Shown: positions 36,560-49,559, counted from the first letter of the stretch. The stretch is DNA of 64,000 bases from Allium sativum (GCA_030737875.1 CM060909.1:35267159-35331158); one strand, 5' to 3'. The notes: generated by a model not told the origin, from the sequence alone. Numbers and translations: made by a program.

Positions 36560-37509
36560 CAGCCTCGAGGGTATTCGCCTGCTCTCCAAAAGTAGGACCT
36601 ATCCTCTGCCCTTGCCCTCGTTTCTTCGGGCAGTCCCTATTAAAGTGTCCCATCTCATCACAGTTGAAGCAAGTGCCCTTCCTCTTTCTGCAATCCTTGT
36701 TAAGATGAGTTGAGCTTCCATAAGTAAAGCACTTTTTCTCCTTCTTATCTTAAGACTTTTCATCCTTCTTATGTGTTTCCTTTTTGGGCCCCGCCTTCTT
36801 GTTCTGTGGTCCTTCGAGCTTTTCCTCTTTCTTTTTTACTTTCGGCTTCCTCTTCATGCATTAACGCCATGTCCACCAATTTCTCGAAGGTTGCCCCCAT
36901 AGGAATGTGGGACATCGCTAATCCGTGTAGCGGCTCATTCAAACCTTTAGCAAACCTCAGTGCCTTTTTATGCGGTGTATTTACCAAATCTAAGTCGAAT
37001 CTCGCCAACTAATTAAACTTGTTGACGTACACTCTCACTGACAAATCCCCCTGCTTCAACGCCAAGAACCTCTCTACGTATAGACTCTCTTCCGCTTGTG
37101 AGAGAAATTTCATCTAGAACCTATGCCTGAAATCCATCCATGTCTCTATCGGACGCTCTCCATTTGTGACCTCCCACCAAAAAGAAGCTTTGTCCTTAAG
37201 CAACCATACCGCCAACTGTATCTTCTGCCTATCGTCCACCTCGAAGATAACGAACATATCCTCAGTTTCTTTGAGCCATTTCCTTGCCTCCACGAATGAT
37301 TCAGTTCCATTAAAGTTCTTTCCACCCATGGCTCGAAAGTCTCTTCAGATCTTTGGGAAAGTATTTGCACGAGGAGGAGGAGGAGGAACCGTTGCAGCTG
37401 GGGGAGGAGGGATGTCTGCTGGGCCTGCATCATTATCCCTAGCTTCTAGGCACCTTCTGAACCAGCCAGGTACTGGTACGCCCTCTGGAAGGTTAAGACC
37501 CCCAGACAT
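36560..37509 (-). pseudogene. gag pseudogene of the chromovirus
   Basis: Starts at 37509 on the minus strand with an N-terminus like that of the coding element at 54681 (shared NLPEG and PGWFRR), a proline-rich linker, then the capsid-like region containing MGGKNF, EARKWLKETED and LKQGDL. It ends with two CCHC knuckles; the second is intact (CFNCDEMGHFNRDC), and the first has a Tyr in place of the second Cys. In-frame stops occur at 37345-37347 (TGA), 37114-37116 (TAG) and about 37009 (TAG). The TGA and the last TAG are explicable as C-to-T changes. All three lie in one frame, so only nonsense changes break the first 170 codons. Confidence 0.85.
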
Positions 37510-37529
37510 GCTGAAACGAAAGAAAAGGG

Positions 37530-40500
37530 ATTCAAGTACATAAATATCGGTCTTGTACAAAAGCCTTCAGAATGCATAGTTTTTAAATCCATAATCCCCA
37601 ACATAAACCGCCATGGAAAGATAGAGTCAAAGCCAAGCAATACTTAAAACACTTCAAGCAGAGAGAATCTGAATCAAGCTCCTGTGTTTCCACCCTGAGC
37701 ACCTGGGGGGGAAACGGAAAGAAAAGAGGCGAAGCAAACTAGGTCATACATAAGTCTGGTGAGTCCAGTGACTTTCAGCATATAAACAAATAATAGTATC
37801 ATGACATGTAAATAAAACTGGATGAGAGGTAACGTGACAGGAATAGCAGGTTAACAGAAGAAACAGAATGATATAGGCTAAGCTAAGCTTCTTACTTAGT
37901 TTTCACTTCTCTACACTAATACTAGTATAACAGGATTAGGTGTTACCCTAATATCTAAACTGAAACAGAAACAGAATAATCTATACAGAAACAGAATGCT
38001 AGTAATGGGCCTTTACCACCCCAACAGACAGAAGGTACAGAAACAGAATACTAATAATGGGCCTTTACCACCCCAATAGAGACAAAGGATACAGAAATAG
38101 AAGCAGAAACGGAGTCAGAGTTGGAAACAGAATAATCCCTATGGAAACAGAATGTTAGAATTAGGTGTACACTAGTAATGGGCCTTTACCATCCTAACAG
38201 ATGGTACCACGCAGAAACAGACGGTGTTACCACCCAACAGAAATAGACGGTACCAACAGAACAGACAGAACTAGGTGCACTCTAAATTCTACCCCAAGCG
38301 ATCGGCTCCCTAATACATAAATACCCTGTGTCGGCCCCACAGTAGGGTGTATCACTCCCTAAAGTGGCAACCTATTGGCACAGACCTATTTACAGATGTC
38401 ACGGTGTCTTACATCCTCAGAGCAGACCGGATCCATGCACGCACATGAACCGGTTGGAACCCACCATCAGCACCCCTCGCCATTATCAAAATGAACCGCT
38501 TATAATTAGTTCAGTAAGTGTGCCCGGACCCCTACATAGCGTGGGGTCAAAGTTTTGATACAAGAAAGGGTTACTGACTAATATGGGTTCCACACAACAG
38601 ATGACACAAGTAATTCCCCTCCTAACCTTGTGTCCCCAGACTAACAAATTTCAGATTAACTTGTTTACAGATTTCAGACAAAGTTCAGATTACTAGTTCA
38701 CAAATCAGACAATCAAGTTAACAAGTTTTCAGATTAACAGATCAAATGTACGGATTTAACAGACTTACAGATTGTCTAACTTTGTGTTGGGCCTACAGAT
38801 TCACGAAATGGGTTTATTAGATTCATCAGTCCAGTTGCTTTAACCCTATCCACCCAACATGTTTTAGACATCATATTTATCTCAGATTTGCATTAATTAA
38901 ATATTAATGCATAGACCTCTCACATTAGGTCGGTAGCTTGTGGCCGCTGGATATGCCGGGCGGTTCCGGGCAGACTTCTGCCACAAGCCAGACCTAACCT
39001 CGTGTCTAAGCATATTTTAATTATGCCTACGACCTCTCACATTAGACTGACAGTTTGCGGTCGCTGGTTAAGCCGGTTGGTTCCGAGCAGGCTACTACCA
39101 CAAACAAATTATAACCTCGTGTCATAGTCACTTTATTCCATTACAGAAAATATCAGACTAATTATGTCCACTTAGCAGATTTAACCTCTTTACAAGTTAC
39201 GGTGGATTATCCAAATTTCTATTAACATGTTTTGCTCAATTTTAAATCAAACCTCCAAATTACAATTATTCAGCTTTCAACAGATTAAGCAACTCAGCAG
39301 ATAACAGATCTAGCAGATTAGGCAATTTTAGCAGATTAGTAGAATAGGGAATTCAACAGATTTAGCAGATTAGCAGATTTAATATTTCTGAAAAATTCTA
39401 TTTACATATCTTGCCTAATCAAAAATTAAGCCTAAACTTACATGCTCAAATCATGGTCATAATTCATAATACAATATATGCCCCCAAATTTTCGTTAACT
39501 TTGCACAGTACAGAACACTCTCTAAAAGCCCCAAATCATGATATAAATTATGCCAAATTATAGCCTTTAATGCCAATATCCAAAAATCCATATTTAGGCG
39601 CATTTACATTAACAATTATCCTATTTTTATATAGGTCTTTACGCCTATGTTTCATATTCCTTTTTCAAGTCATGAATCATTATATAAAATATACCCAAAA
39701 ATCTAGATCCTTAAATTATATCCTCTCAAAATCAGATATTAATTTTTATATGTATTATGTCCCCAAGTTTCAAGTTATATGTTATCATTCAATGATTCCT
39801 CTTCTTCCAAATCACAGAGTATTCACAGATCTAGATCTAATTTACAACATATGTCCTTTTCTCAAATCAGTCACAGATCTGTCATGTCCAATTATGCATC
39901 ATTCATTATTTTTCCCAAAATTTAGCGTTCGTGTGTTAATCTCTTATGAGATTTGGCTCAGGCTCGCGGTAGCCTGGCTATAGAGCAGAAAGAAGAAAGA
40001 GATACAGAATAGTCACATAAAAACAAATCTGACAGATAAGAATATGCATAACCTCATATTCAGATTTATAACCATGCCAAGATCATAATTAAAGTTCATA
40101 TCTAAAAATAACCATACTCACAAAAAGGGAATGATTCTTATATTCTGGAATCTGTATTCTGGCACTGAATAGCTCTCCTTTGACGTAGACTATCGATTAG
40201 ATTAGAAAATAGTTGTTCTCTTTTAATTCTATTCAGATTGGAAGAAGATGCACTAGTTCTAGTTTTGATTCCAGCAGAGTAGCGACGCCATTATTTTATT
40301 TTAATAAGAATAGAGGCAGAGTATATGCAAAATGAAATTGTGTGGAGAGAAAGTGAGGTTTAGGGGGTGTTTAAATAGGTTAGAGCTCACAAATCCGGTC
40401 AGAAAGGCGTCCAGGTGCAGAAAAATGGATCTGTCTCCGGATTTGGAAAAGGGGGGAGAGGTCGACCCTAGTGTCGACCTGTGTACCCAAGTCGACCCCC

Positions 40501-40774
40501 AGGTCGACCCTAGTGTCGACCTGGGTCCTGGGCGGGAATTTTTCCCGCCCAGCCCGGGTGTCTGTTTTGAATTTCGAATCTGAATTTTTGAATTTCGGGC
40601 TGGTTTTTATTAAAACTTCCGAAGGCCATATCTTCTTCATACGGAGTCCGATTTACGCAAACTTAGACTCTATTCCATGAAGAATTTCGAGACGAACATA
40701 ATGGCGTAACCCGTTTCCCTTAATTATTCTCTGATTTGTTACTCTTATGTTCACAGAAAATATGGGGTGTTACA
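37530..40774 (-). mobile_element. 5' LTR of the gag-only chromovirus, inner end deleted
   Basis: Aligns with 32213-35464 of the other LTR. Homology stops at 37530 next to gag, so the deletion removed the LTR end, PBS and leader. The GTCGAC island (40461-40520) keeps five intact hexamers next to the perfect hairpin GGGCGGGAA-TTT-TTCCCGCCC (40530-40550). Confidence 0.88.
38925..39090 (-). other. twin covarying hairpins (5' LTR)
   Basis: Hairpin A is perfect: TTAGGTC (38925-38931) with GACCTAA (38991-38997), GCTTGTGGC (38936-38944) with GCCACAAGC (38980-38988). Hairpin B (39042-39090) is decayed on its right arm. Confidence 0.8.
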
Positions 40775-40779
40775 CTAAA

Positions 40780-42129
40780 CTAGACACAAGACGTTGCTTC
40801 CTCAGCAACAACTGACTAAACCATGAAACTGCCCAAAGTCATCTTGATCACGAGCATGAATTTTAACCACCGAAAAAATAAAGAGTATTACCTTGCCTCT
40901 TGAGAGCGTAAACCCTAGCAAATACACCCCTGGTTTCTTCAAACGACTAGAGCTAATGAACAGGCGAAGGAAAAGGAGAACAGAGGAGAAAGGGCAGGGA
41001 ACTCAAACGTGGGGTAGGACGGTAGGAGAGAGGCGGTAACGAAGAGGAAGACCTAAGAGCAGCTTCGAAGGTAGCTATGTGGAGTAGGATGTACAAAGCG
41101 GCTGCTTAGAACAAATTTGAGGAGAAGATGATGGCGAAAATCAGGGCTAAGAGGATGATGGTGGAAGCAGAACAATTTTGGGGAGAAGCTGAAATTTTTA
41201 TTTATTTTTTGTTTTCCAAGCGGTTGAGTAATAATTAAGCCAGATTGAGGAAGATGCCACCCGATTTTGAATATGTTCTCAGCGAAGCAACTCTTGATAA
41301 AGGGGAATATTTTGACTCAAATTTTAGACTTGGAACCAAAATTTCAGACTTAAGCACCAAAAGTTTAACAGTTTGGAGCCAAAAAACTTTACAGATAGGC
41401 AAGTTATGAGTTACAAAAAAGATATACGCAACTATCAATCAAGTAAAGTTTCTATTGAAATCTAATAAATAGATACTTAATTTTCGTCACTTTTTTTGCA
41501 AGGCGGTTATACTAAGTAATTAAACATTAGCATTGATTAATTATTAGTTATTTCATATTAATTATGAATTATTTAAATAGCTAAACTTAAAATTTAAGGC
41601 GGAACCAAAAAACTATCGATTATTATTTTTAAACATGTATAAAAGCATCAATTTTAGAATTTTTTTATCTATTTAAACATTAATTTAATATAAATTTAAG
41701 GATACTAAAAAAATAAAAATGACAATATCAACAATTACTAATAACAAATAATTAATTAATTCATAAAAATACTTCTTTCAAACATGAATTATATTTAATT
41801 CATACAAAAAATTATTATTAATTATTAATTACTTTTTAATAATAATATTAATGAAGTATCATTTTTTTGTTGATTATGAATTTATTTATTATTTATATAT
41901 ATTCATATTTCAAGTTAATTATTAATTTTTATCCATTATTTTATTGTTATTATAATTTAGTAATTATTTATTTATTTTATTATTTTTTAATTGTTAATTA
42001 TTATTATTTGTTAATTATTAATAATAATTATTATTTAATTATCAAATATAAATATTAATTTATAATAATTAATTATTAATCTTTTACATAATTACTAATA
42101 GGATAGTAATTATTCAAACTTAATTATTT
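40780..42129. other. unassigned DNA; possible gene 5' end on the minus strand, then very AT-rich DNA
   Basis: On the minus strand 41210-40880 is purine/pyrimidine-skewed with TGCTAGGGTTTACGC (40912-40926), typical of plant 5' leaders. It runs into GAGGCAAGGTAATACTC at ~40888, which could be a splice donor (CAAG|GTAATA). It may be a gene fragment captured by the CACTA-like unit; no protein was identified. 41460-42129 is almost pure A/T without clear repeats. Confidence 0.3.
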
Positions 42130-42688
42130 AAAGTTAATAGTTTGTTTTTCGCCACTGGCTTTACCAGTTGCAAAATAATACAGTTATTGCAAGTGGAGAA
42201 AACAGTTGCTAAATATATTTATTCGCAATTGGCTTGGAAGTGCAATTGCGAATAATATGTTTGTTGCAATTGTTACGGAAGCACTGTTGCGGAAAGTATG
42301 TTTTTGCAACAGGAAGGGAAACGCAGTTGTTAAAAATATGCTTTTCCCAATAGAAAGAAAAAGTATGTTGCTAAATCTTATCTATTGTAACTGCAATAAT
42401 AAGTCTATTCCTAAATATCTTTTGCTTCAACTGTCATGTGTCAGATTTTGCGATGGAATATTGCATGAGTTTTCCGACAGTTTTCCATCATTTCACTATC
42501 TTTATAATAAAAATATAATTTTATTTATTAATTTATTATTAATTTATTTTTAATTTATTTACCGAGTATTTATTGACAGATAAGTAATTTATAATAATTT
42601 ATTATTTATACAAAAACTTCGGTAAAGCCTTGCTAAATAGCAAGGGATTAGCGACAAAATATTTTTTTGGTCAAACGTTTTTTGTAGG
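42130..42688. mobile_element. TTGCAA-rich subterminal zone, possible right end of the CACTA-like unit
   Basis: The motifs GTTGCAAAAT, TTGCAAGTGG, GTTGCTAAAT, TTGCAATTG, GTTGCGGAAA and TTTTGCAACAGG recur over ~320 bases in a style like 14799-14990. The stretch closes with CGTTTTTTGTAGG. The tip does not end in TAGTG, so it is degenerate or a different element. Confidence 0.4.
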
Positions 42689-44735
42689 TATTCCGTCGTT
42701 ATTCCCATTATATTCTACCAATAAACATTCTTTCATGTTTCTTGCTTATAGCTTTACCAAATACTATCATTCAACTATCAATAACGAATAATGAATGCAG
42801 TTATGAATTAAATACACAAATTTATTACTATTTAACACAAAATAGTACAATATAATACACGTCATTTACAATCAATCCAATACATATACAATTGTACTCT
42901 CAACCGTTAAAAAACCAAAATAAATTATATATTCACATCATTTATAAAGTCTCTTGACAAATATAAAAGATATGTACCTCTAAGTACACCTCTTTCTCTC
43001 TCTCAACACGACCCTTAACTGAAACCAAAGATTTGCAGCTAGATAGCGATGGAATTGGGCTGGTTCCTTTCAGCTTTTGGCTCAAACAATACATAGAAGA
43101 ACAAAAACGCACAAAAAGGATTCAAAGAACTGAAATCACAAATGAAATAAACCATAATAAATATTTTAGTTTTGATGGGAATTACCTGAGATGATTAGAT
43201 TCAAGATCTAGCAATTCATAACAAAGATTATAATAGCGAAGGGCACAAAGGGAATATATACAAACATGCGAGATCACAAACCATCAGCTTCGTCCAGCAC
43301 CGTCTCTAAACAAAGCAGTACTTGTGGTTAACAAAACAGTGCAATACTTACCCTGTCACCATGATGCATATATAATTCAAGAACACAATTTGGCTATGTA
43401 CTCCACTCACTCAAGTGCTAGTACCAAATACCAACTCATATTACAATGTCATACTACAAATACCAACCCATATTAAAATGACAAAAAAACCATCTATAAC
43501 ATACCGTAAATACCAACCTCTGACATCAATGCCACACAAACCGTCAGTAGACATCAAAACTGCAAGCAACTGATCAACCATCATTCCTACTACAAGCAAC
43601 TTCAAAAGAAAGTGACTATTTAAAACTAGCAAGTTAGATTAACCTTGTTAGTAATTTGTATGTGTATGCATCATTGTGGTAGGATTTGTGGATACTTGGT
43701 TTACATAACTGTAGTTGGAAGGCATGTAGATACGCACATTGTTTTGGTATGGTTAATCGATGCAACAGAAATATATTTGGATGTTATATGTAATCAATGA
43801 AAATTTGTTTTTTTACATAATAAGATGTGTTACGTTTCCAATCATAATATTATAAATTAAGCAATATAATGTCTGACTGCTTAATTTCCATATTTAAATA
43901 GAACACACTACATATTAATTTCTATTAACACATTGGCAATTTAGACAGTCTTGCAGAAAACAGAAAGCAATATAAATATCATAAAACAACACTTATCTTT
44001 ACATTAGCATGTGAGGAATGGTTGAATACATTGGATGTGAGATCATAAATCCAAAGAAAAGCTGATTTACTCCAACACAGAATAATTTTTTTAAAAAAAA
44101 AATTGATTTTACCGATTCCTATAGAGTACAAAAGTAGTATTTTGGTTAGGTCATCGAACATGAAATAATCGCGAACAAAGTAACTCATGTCGCGCCATAT
44201 GCAGAACCGAACTGGCGTATGCATTTGAATGGTAGACTGGACGATATAAAACAACTCAACATAGTCTTCATAAAACATCGTGACAAATATAAGCAAGAAA
44301 AACAAAACATGAGGAAATATCAAAAAATATCATCTCTTCCCAATGTCCCATTATAGGTAAACATTATTGTATATACAATACAGAAAAATAGAGTAGATTT
44401 TAATAAATTATTTAATAAAAACACATATTTATGTTCATAAATAGGACATTGAAGACAAAATGGAGTAGGCGTTAATAGTCTGCTTACAGTGATAGATTAA
44501 CAACAATGGGTACAGACATAAGTCATTATATCCTAGGACGTTTATCAAAAGGCTTGTTAGGCATATCATAGCCGAGCTATTCATCTCCATCATCTTAGTT
44601 GTGGCATGTTAAAATAGCAAATGTGTTAGCCACTGAGGTAGTAGGCGCATGGTGAACGATAGTTAGTTGTCACAACTTCAGTTGTGCAAATAAAGCATTG
44701 AATCAGAAATTACCTGCATCGATTATCAAGTTGGG
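42689..44735. other. unassigned DNA, no gene recognised
   Basis: AT-rich sequence with short ORFs only (63 codons at 43441-43632 -, 114 codons at 43979-44323 -, mostly hydrophobic). None carries a motif I recognise and none is supported by context. Contains a CTCTTTCTCTCTCTC tract near 43000. Confidence 0.35.
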
Positions 44736-47228
44736 TGTGACACCCCACATCCGTTAATGTCACTCACTAAGGGAATGCATTAAGTTTCGTGAAGCGTTAT
44801 AGGTAAATAAGAACATAATAGCACAAGACAGACATGTAAAATAGCAGCGAAATTAAAAACTTTATTTAAATCAAAACATCATGGTCCTAAATACTGAGTT
44901 TACATCATAAGTAACTAATTACATTAATAATCTGTCTTGCCAGAAAAATCTCAGTACAAAACCATATTTCCCTGTGAAGCAATAAAGAGTTGACCAGAAG
45001 TCAAAGCGATACATCTATATCCAAAATCCAAGCTAAGCTGAAAGAATCCAAATCAACTCTAAGCACTTCCACCCTGAGAACCTAGGGGGGGGATGAAAGA
45101 GAGAGAAGATGAAACAAAAAGAGTCATACGTAAAGTCTGGCGAGTCCAGTTACTTTTAAATATAAATAAATAAAAGTATCATGGCAGGTATATATAAAAC
45201 TAGAAGAACAAGATAACAGTAACAATAACAAGTGTGAACTGACAAGATAAGATGAACATGATATATTGCGCTTCTTAAATACATTTCTCTGCACCGCACA
45301 GATACTAGTATATCAGAAGTAGAATGATCCCTACTAATACCGTTCCATTACATTTTCTTGATTATTAGGTTACTTAGGTTAATAGCACTCAAGACTTATA
45401 CGCGCATAGTACCCATTTACTTTCCCATGGATTCACCTAATACAATATATGTAGTTATCTCTCAATATTGAGATACACCCCTTGGTAACCCACTTGCACG
45501 GTCTCCACTGTAATGAACGCAGTCCCTCATCCTACGCCGAAGTGACATACGGATCTCTGTATAACAATGTTACGTTCCGCATATATCTATCATTACTATG
45601 CTATGTGAGCGTATGGACTGCACCATTGATCGAATTAGATTCCTTAACGGAATAATGCCCTCTTGTTTATGATACACCACCCAGAACATATATGCATGTA
45701 TCTAGACTGTCCCACGTATGTACTGTAATTGTAGCTCGATGCCTCAATCACACGTCCTCTAATATGCATTGAGTTCCGTGGCAGGGCTATACATGAAAGA
45801 CGAAACTCGGTTGGGAGCTTTTCCATATCTGTATAGGCCCATCTTTAAAGAGCCTCTATATACAGATATACCTAGGGTATGTTTTAGTGGTGGCTATGGC
45901 CCTACCTCGGCCCCTCCCTCAACTAGTAAAGACTACAGAGCTAAGCGACCTCCCCTAATAACAACCAATCTAAACATCCATGTGGCGTCTACCCTCAACC
46001 CCGTACCTCGATAGTGAAAGGTGAAATGATATCTTGGGTTTAGCTCTAGTCTTTTCGCATCCCACTGGCTGCCGATGACGGATATCCGACGGTCTACTAT
46101 CGTTGTGGGTCGTGACGCTCTCTTCTTCCTCGTGAGACAACCGTCGAACCACCCTTGTGTCACCTCGTCACAGCATTCTGACTGCATAGCTACATCTACA
46201 GTCAAGGCCCACCCACCTAGTAGTTACGTGCAGACCCAACCCCTGCGAGTACAGCCTAAGACATCTGTCACCGCACAGAGGACTACTAGGAGCACCTTAC
46301 GTACTTCAGGAAACCGCGTGCTTCCCCTTCCGGTCCTTTGGAGCCGTCATAACAATCAAATGAATGTGCTCTCCCCTCGTATCTTATAACACCTCGATGA
46401 TCTACCCCGTTGGGTTATTCAACCTCAAACGCACGGACTGGTCCAAGCGCCTTTCTTTATTATGTTGTTAGACCCTATGTCTAAACATTATTTTACACAC
46501 TTGCCTTACCTCACCAGGTTCCCATTTAACCTGGTTATTTCCCGTTCATATTGAATTCCGATTCCAATTAACAAAGTTTCTCGTGCTTATTAATTTCAAT
46601 CGTATAACTTAATCCATTTAAGTTTATTAATAAGCCCACAACATGTTGTTCTCTAGATTGTGGCCCAAGGTCTGTAATCCACAATCTATTTTATATTCTT
46701 GCTTGGTTACATCATTACAATAACATGTTCTCCTTAATACGTTATTAAGTATATCTCAATTTACATGTTTATTAATTAACACGCCACTTACCATTTATGA
46801 CTAAATATAACTTATTTATTTTACAAGTTTTCCTCATTCTTTCTCATTTAATCATAAACTCAATTTACACCATCACTACAACTTATCGTTGTTTACTTAG
46901 CAGATTATTACGCATATCTAATTCTATCATTTCTACAAGTTATGCTTACCCTACAAGGTGTCTTTTAATTACATAACTTTATTATTTCTATCGGTTATAT
47001 ATACCACTAGGTGTCTTGAATTACATAACCTTAACGGGTTAAGTTTATGGGCCTATATGTAAATATTACCCAACCCCTCATATTTACTTAACCCACCCAC
47101 CGTGCAACCAATTTTACTTAATCCCAATTTTAGTTCATATTCATACAATCCTTATGGATTAAATTAGGTTAAGTAGTCCAATTCATTACCTTGTCCAATT
47201 ATGGTTATAATGGGCTAGACCTCCCACA

Positions 47229-47421
47229 TTAGGCCTACAACGTGCAGATGCTGGATATGTCGGTCGGGTCCGGGCAGTCTTATTCCACAGTTAGGTCTAA
47301 CCTCGTGTCTTAGCCCGATTCATATTTGCACACTTAGACCTCTCACATTAGGTTCAACATTAGTGGCTGCTAGATATGCCGGTCGGGTCCGGGCAGACTT
47401 CCACCACTAATGCAACCTAAA
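47229..47421 (-). other. twin covarying hairpins
   Basis: The second hairpin is perfect: TTAGGTT (47349-47355) with AACCTAA (47415-47421), CATTAGTGG (47359-47367) with CCACTAATG (47405-47413). The first has TTAGGCCT (47229-47236) with AGGTCTAA (47293-47300) and a decayed inner stem. Both loops share GATATG.CGGTCGGGTCCGGGCAG. Confidence 0.8.
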
Positions 47422-48415
47422 CACGTGTCATAAGTGCAATTACAATTCCTAATTGTATTTAGTAAACATTCCATGTTTATCCAAATCTACCTATGTCGTT
47501 ATAGGTGATTATTTCTCTTTTTCCCCACATTTAATTATATGCTCAATTCATTATTCAAATTATAGACTTTTATGCCCCATTTCAATTCATCTTTTAATTA
47601 TGCACCATACGCTCCTTTTTCCTATGTCATAAATCAAGGCATATACAATTTTTTTTTCCAATTTTTGCCTAAAATTCATATTCACATATGTTCCAATTTA
47701 TGTCCCAAGTCAATATTTAGACATGTCCCATTTTATACCCAATTCCATATTTACATTTGTTCCAATGCGTGCATAAATTCATATTATCCAACAAGACATA
47801 TGCCTCCAAACCCATATTCGTATATTTCCAATTTTATGCCCAAATTTAGATCCATATTTTCCAGTATCAATTATGCCCCAAATTATGTCTTTCACCATTA
47901 TTCCCAATTTCATACGTTTGATTTTTCAGCGTTAGGCCTAGGCTCGAAGGTAGCCTGGCTATACAAAAATAAAAAGGGAAAAGTGGGAGAGAAGAGAATC
48001 GAGAACAGACATAATAAAGATTCAATAATAAACTGATAGAGATAGGCATAAACTGAATAGGCATATTATGAAAAGATTTAACATGGTAGCGGTATGAACA
48101 TATAAAATCAGATCTGATAGTTATGTCATAATAGAACTGATTAGGCACCAATTCAAGATCCAATTTTTACATACATATCAAGATTACTATTTAAATATTT
48201 AGATCTAAAAATAACATGAAATCTTATTGAATAGATCTAAGGAAATGGATCCAAATTAATGCGAAGAACATGTTGAATAAGTTGTTGTAGCAATCGTTGA
48301 ATTTGTATAATGTTTGTTGAATTAGATTTGGAGTAGATTAGGCCATTCAATCTTCGTTGCAACGGAGCTTCACTGTCACCATTGTTTTTAGATAAATAAA
48401 ACCTAGGTTTATGGT

Positions 48416-48426
48416 CCTTTATATAG
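48416..48426 (-). promoter_or_regulatory. candidate TATA box in the LTR
   Basis: Minus sense CTATATAAAGG, at the same relative place as TATAAAAG at 60141 in the other family: after the GTCGAC island and before a segment rich in CTT and GAATT. Confidence 0.5.
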
Positions 48427-48955
48427 TCTAGGGTTCATGAATCTAGCTCCAAAATCGTCCAGGTTCAGAAAAGAACTTTCCAGAGCCATGGATGGGTCGA
48501 CCCCCCTTCAGGTGGGTCGACCCCCTAGGTGGACCCCTCTTCATGGGTGTCGACCCCTAGGTCAACCCCGGGGTCGAGCCCTATGAGACTGAGTCGACCC
48601 ATGGGTCGACCTAGCCGGGTCTCGGGTCGACCTCAAATGGTCGGCCCTTCCTTGATTTGCGCGCCAGATTTCCGGTTTTGCTGATTTTTGAACATTTTTG
48701 AATTTATATACATATATATCTTCCTTATATGCATAAAACTTCAAACCTTAACAAATTCTTCATACAAAGTCCGATTTACGCAAACTAGGTGTAGATTTCG
48801 ACCAAAATTTCGAGACGGACGCAATGGCACAATCCGTTTTACTTAATTATGATTATTTAATTAAGTTTTCCTTAATTCATTGTTAATAATGTATTTCACA
48901 CTAATTATTCTTTAGTTCATCATCTTTAGTGTTGTTAAAATTTTGGGGTGTTACA

Positions 48956-48970
48956 TTCTCCCCTACCCAA
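48956..48970 (-). other. polypurine tract
   Basis: Element sense GGGTAGGGGAGAA before the 3' LTR, preceded by TTTCGGGGACGAGA. Confidence 0.8.
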
Positions 48971-49559
48971 AGGATCTCGTCCCCGAAATCTCTAAGTTAA
49001 GAAGAACGTATATCCTAACATCCAACAATCATACATCCATCCAGCACTCACAAGCATCCATTGTCCTTAAGGAATTTCTAATGCTTTTATGAACATATGT
49101 AATAGTGTGTGTATATGTCCTTAAACTAATGCGAATGATCAGGCGGTCTACTGATTCAGTTGACCTCCTTAACACAATGTATGTTTGTGTCATGCAACCA
49201 AAATGTATGCAAATCATCATAGTATAACATGTAAGCTCTATATGTGTGCACAATCATCCATCCAAATGCAACATCAATGCAACGATACACCCATTTTCAT
49301 CCATAAAAATTTAAAATGTACGCACATCAATATGCAATGTGTAAGTGACTGAGCCGATCTAGTGCCTATTGTGTGTATATATGCATCCACGAGCAATCAC
49401 TAGCAACCACTTGCATCCATCAACCATAACATGTCTCAAACACATGTTTACATTCATTAGTGGTTTTTTAATTTTATTTTCACCTAAAGACTCGATCGAT
49501 AGGAGATATTCAAACGATAGATACAAGTATTAATTCGAATCTTGGAAAAGAAGTTAAGA
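48971..49559 (-). other. 3' untranslated interior of the collapsed chromovirus
   Basis: Non-coding stretch between the chromodomain fragment and the PPT. It shares the CTGAATCAG...CCGCCTGAT segment (49135-49165) and the ATGGATGC-like short repeats with the coding element at 59200-59600. Confidence 0.6.

Larger units (their letters stand above)
32031..40774 (-). mobile_element. deleted Tekay/Del-like chromovirus, gag and protease remnants only
   Basis: In element sense the LTR starts TGTAACACCCCATA. TSD CTAAA (32026-32030 and 40775-40779) is perfect. The 3' LTR (32031-35464) is complete. The 5' LTR (about 37530-40774) lacks its last ~182 bp, and the PBS and leader are gone too: the gag start codon (37509) lies only ~20 bases from the LTR break. 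The interior keeps a gag pseudogene and a piece of protease; RT, RNase H and integrase are deleted. Gag similarity to the element at 54681 and the shared PPT block place it in the same lineage. Confidence 0.9.
14799..42688. mobile_element. possible CACTA-like DNA transposon hosting two nested retroelements
   Basis: The left end reads CACTACAACAAAAAACAC (14799), a typical CACTA terminal inverted repeat, followed by TTGCAA/TTGCAACAG-rich subterminal DNA. Near 42170-42450 a similar TTGCAA-rich zone precedes CGTTTTTTGTAGG (42679-42691), whose reverse complement CCTACAAAAAACG resembles the left tip. Removing the nested elements at 15903-30535 and 32026-40774 leaves about 4.5 kb, a plausible size for a non-autonomous CACTA. 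Against it: the right tip is not CACTA, the flanking triplets do not match, and the coiled-coil pseudogene does not resume beyond 42690. No transposase was recognised. Left terminus likely; pairing with the right side is speculative. Confidence 0.35.
44736..48955 (-). mobile_element. 3' LTR (4220 bp)
   Basis: Complete. It preserves the uninterrupted site (around 45405-45411) at which the other LTR carries the 10.8-kb insertion. It contains the twin hairpins (47229-47421), a TATATAAAGG box (48416-48426, minus sense) and the GTCGAC island (48494-48632). Confidence 0.92.

Noticed and set aside
40332..40640. ORFs with repeated Val-Asp-Leu/Thr-Gln-Val-Asp units
   Set aside because: Translation of the GTCGAC island on both strands; not a gene.
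42679..42691. CGTTTTTTGTAGG as a definite CACTA right terminus
   Set aside because: Not ending in TAGTG, no matching 3-bp target duplication, and the interrupted frame does not resume; kept only as a possibility.
47572..48036. 154-codon ORF inside the 4.2-kb LTR
   Set aside because: Low-complexity, no counterpart frame in the other families, lies in LTR sequence.
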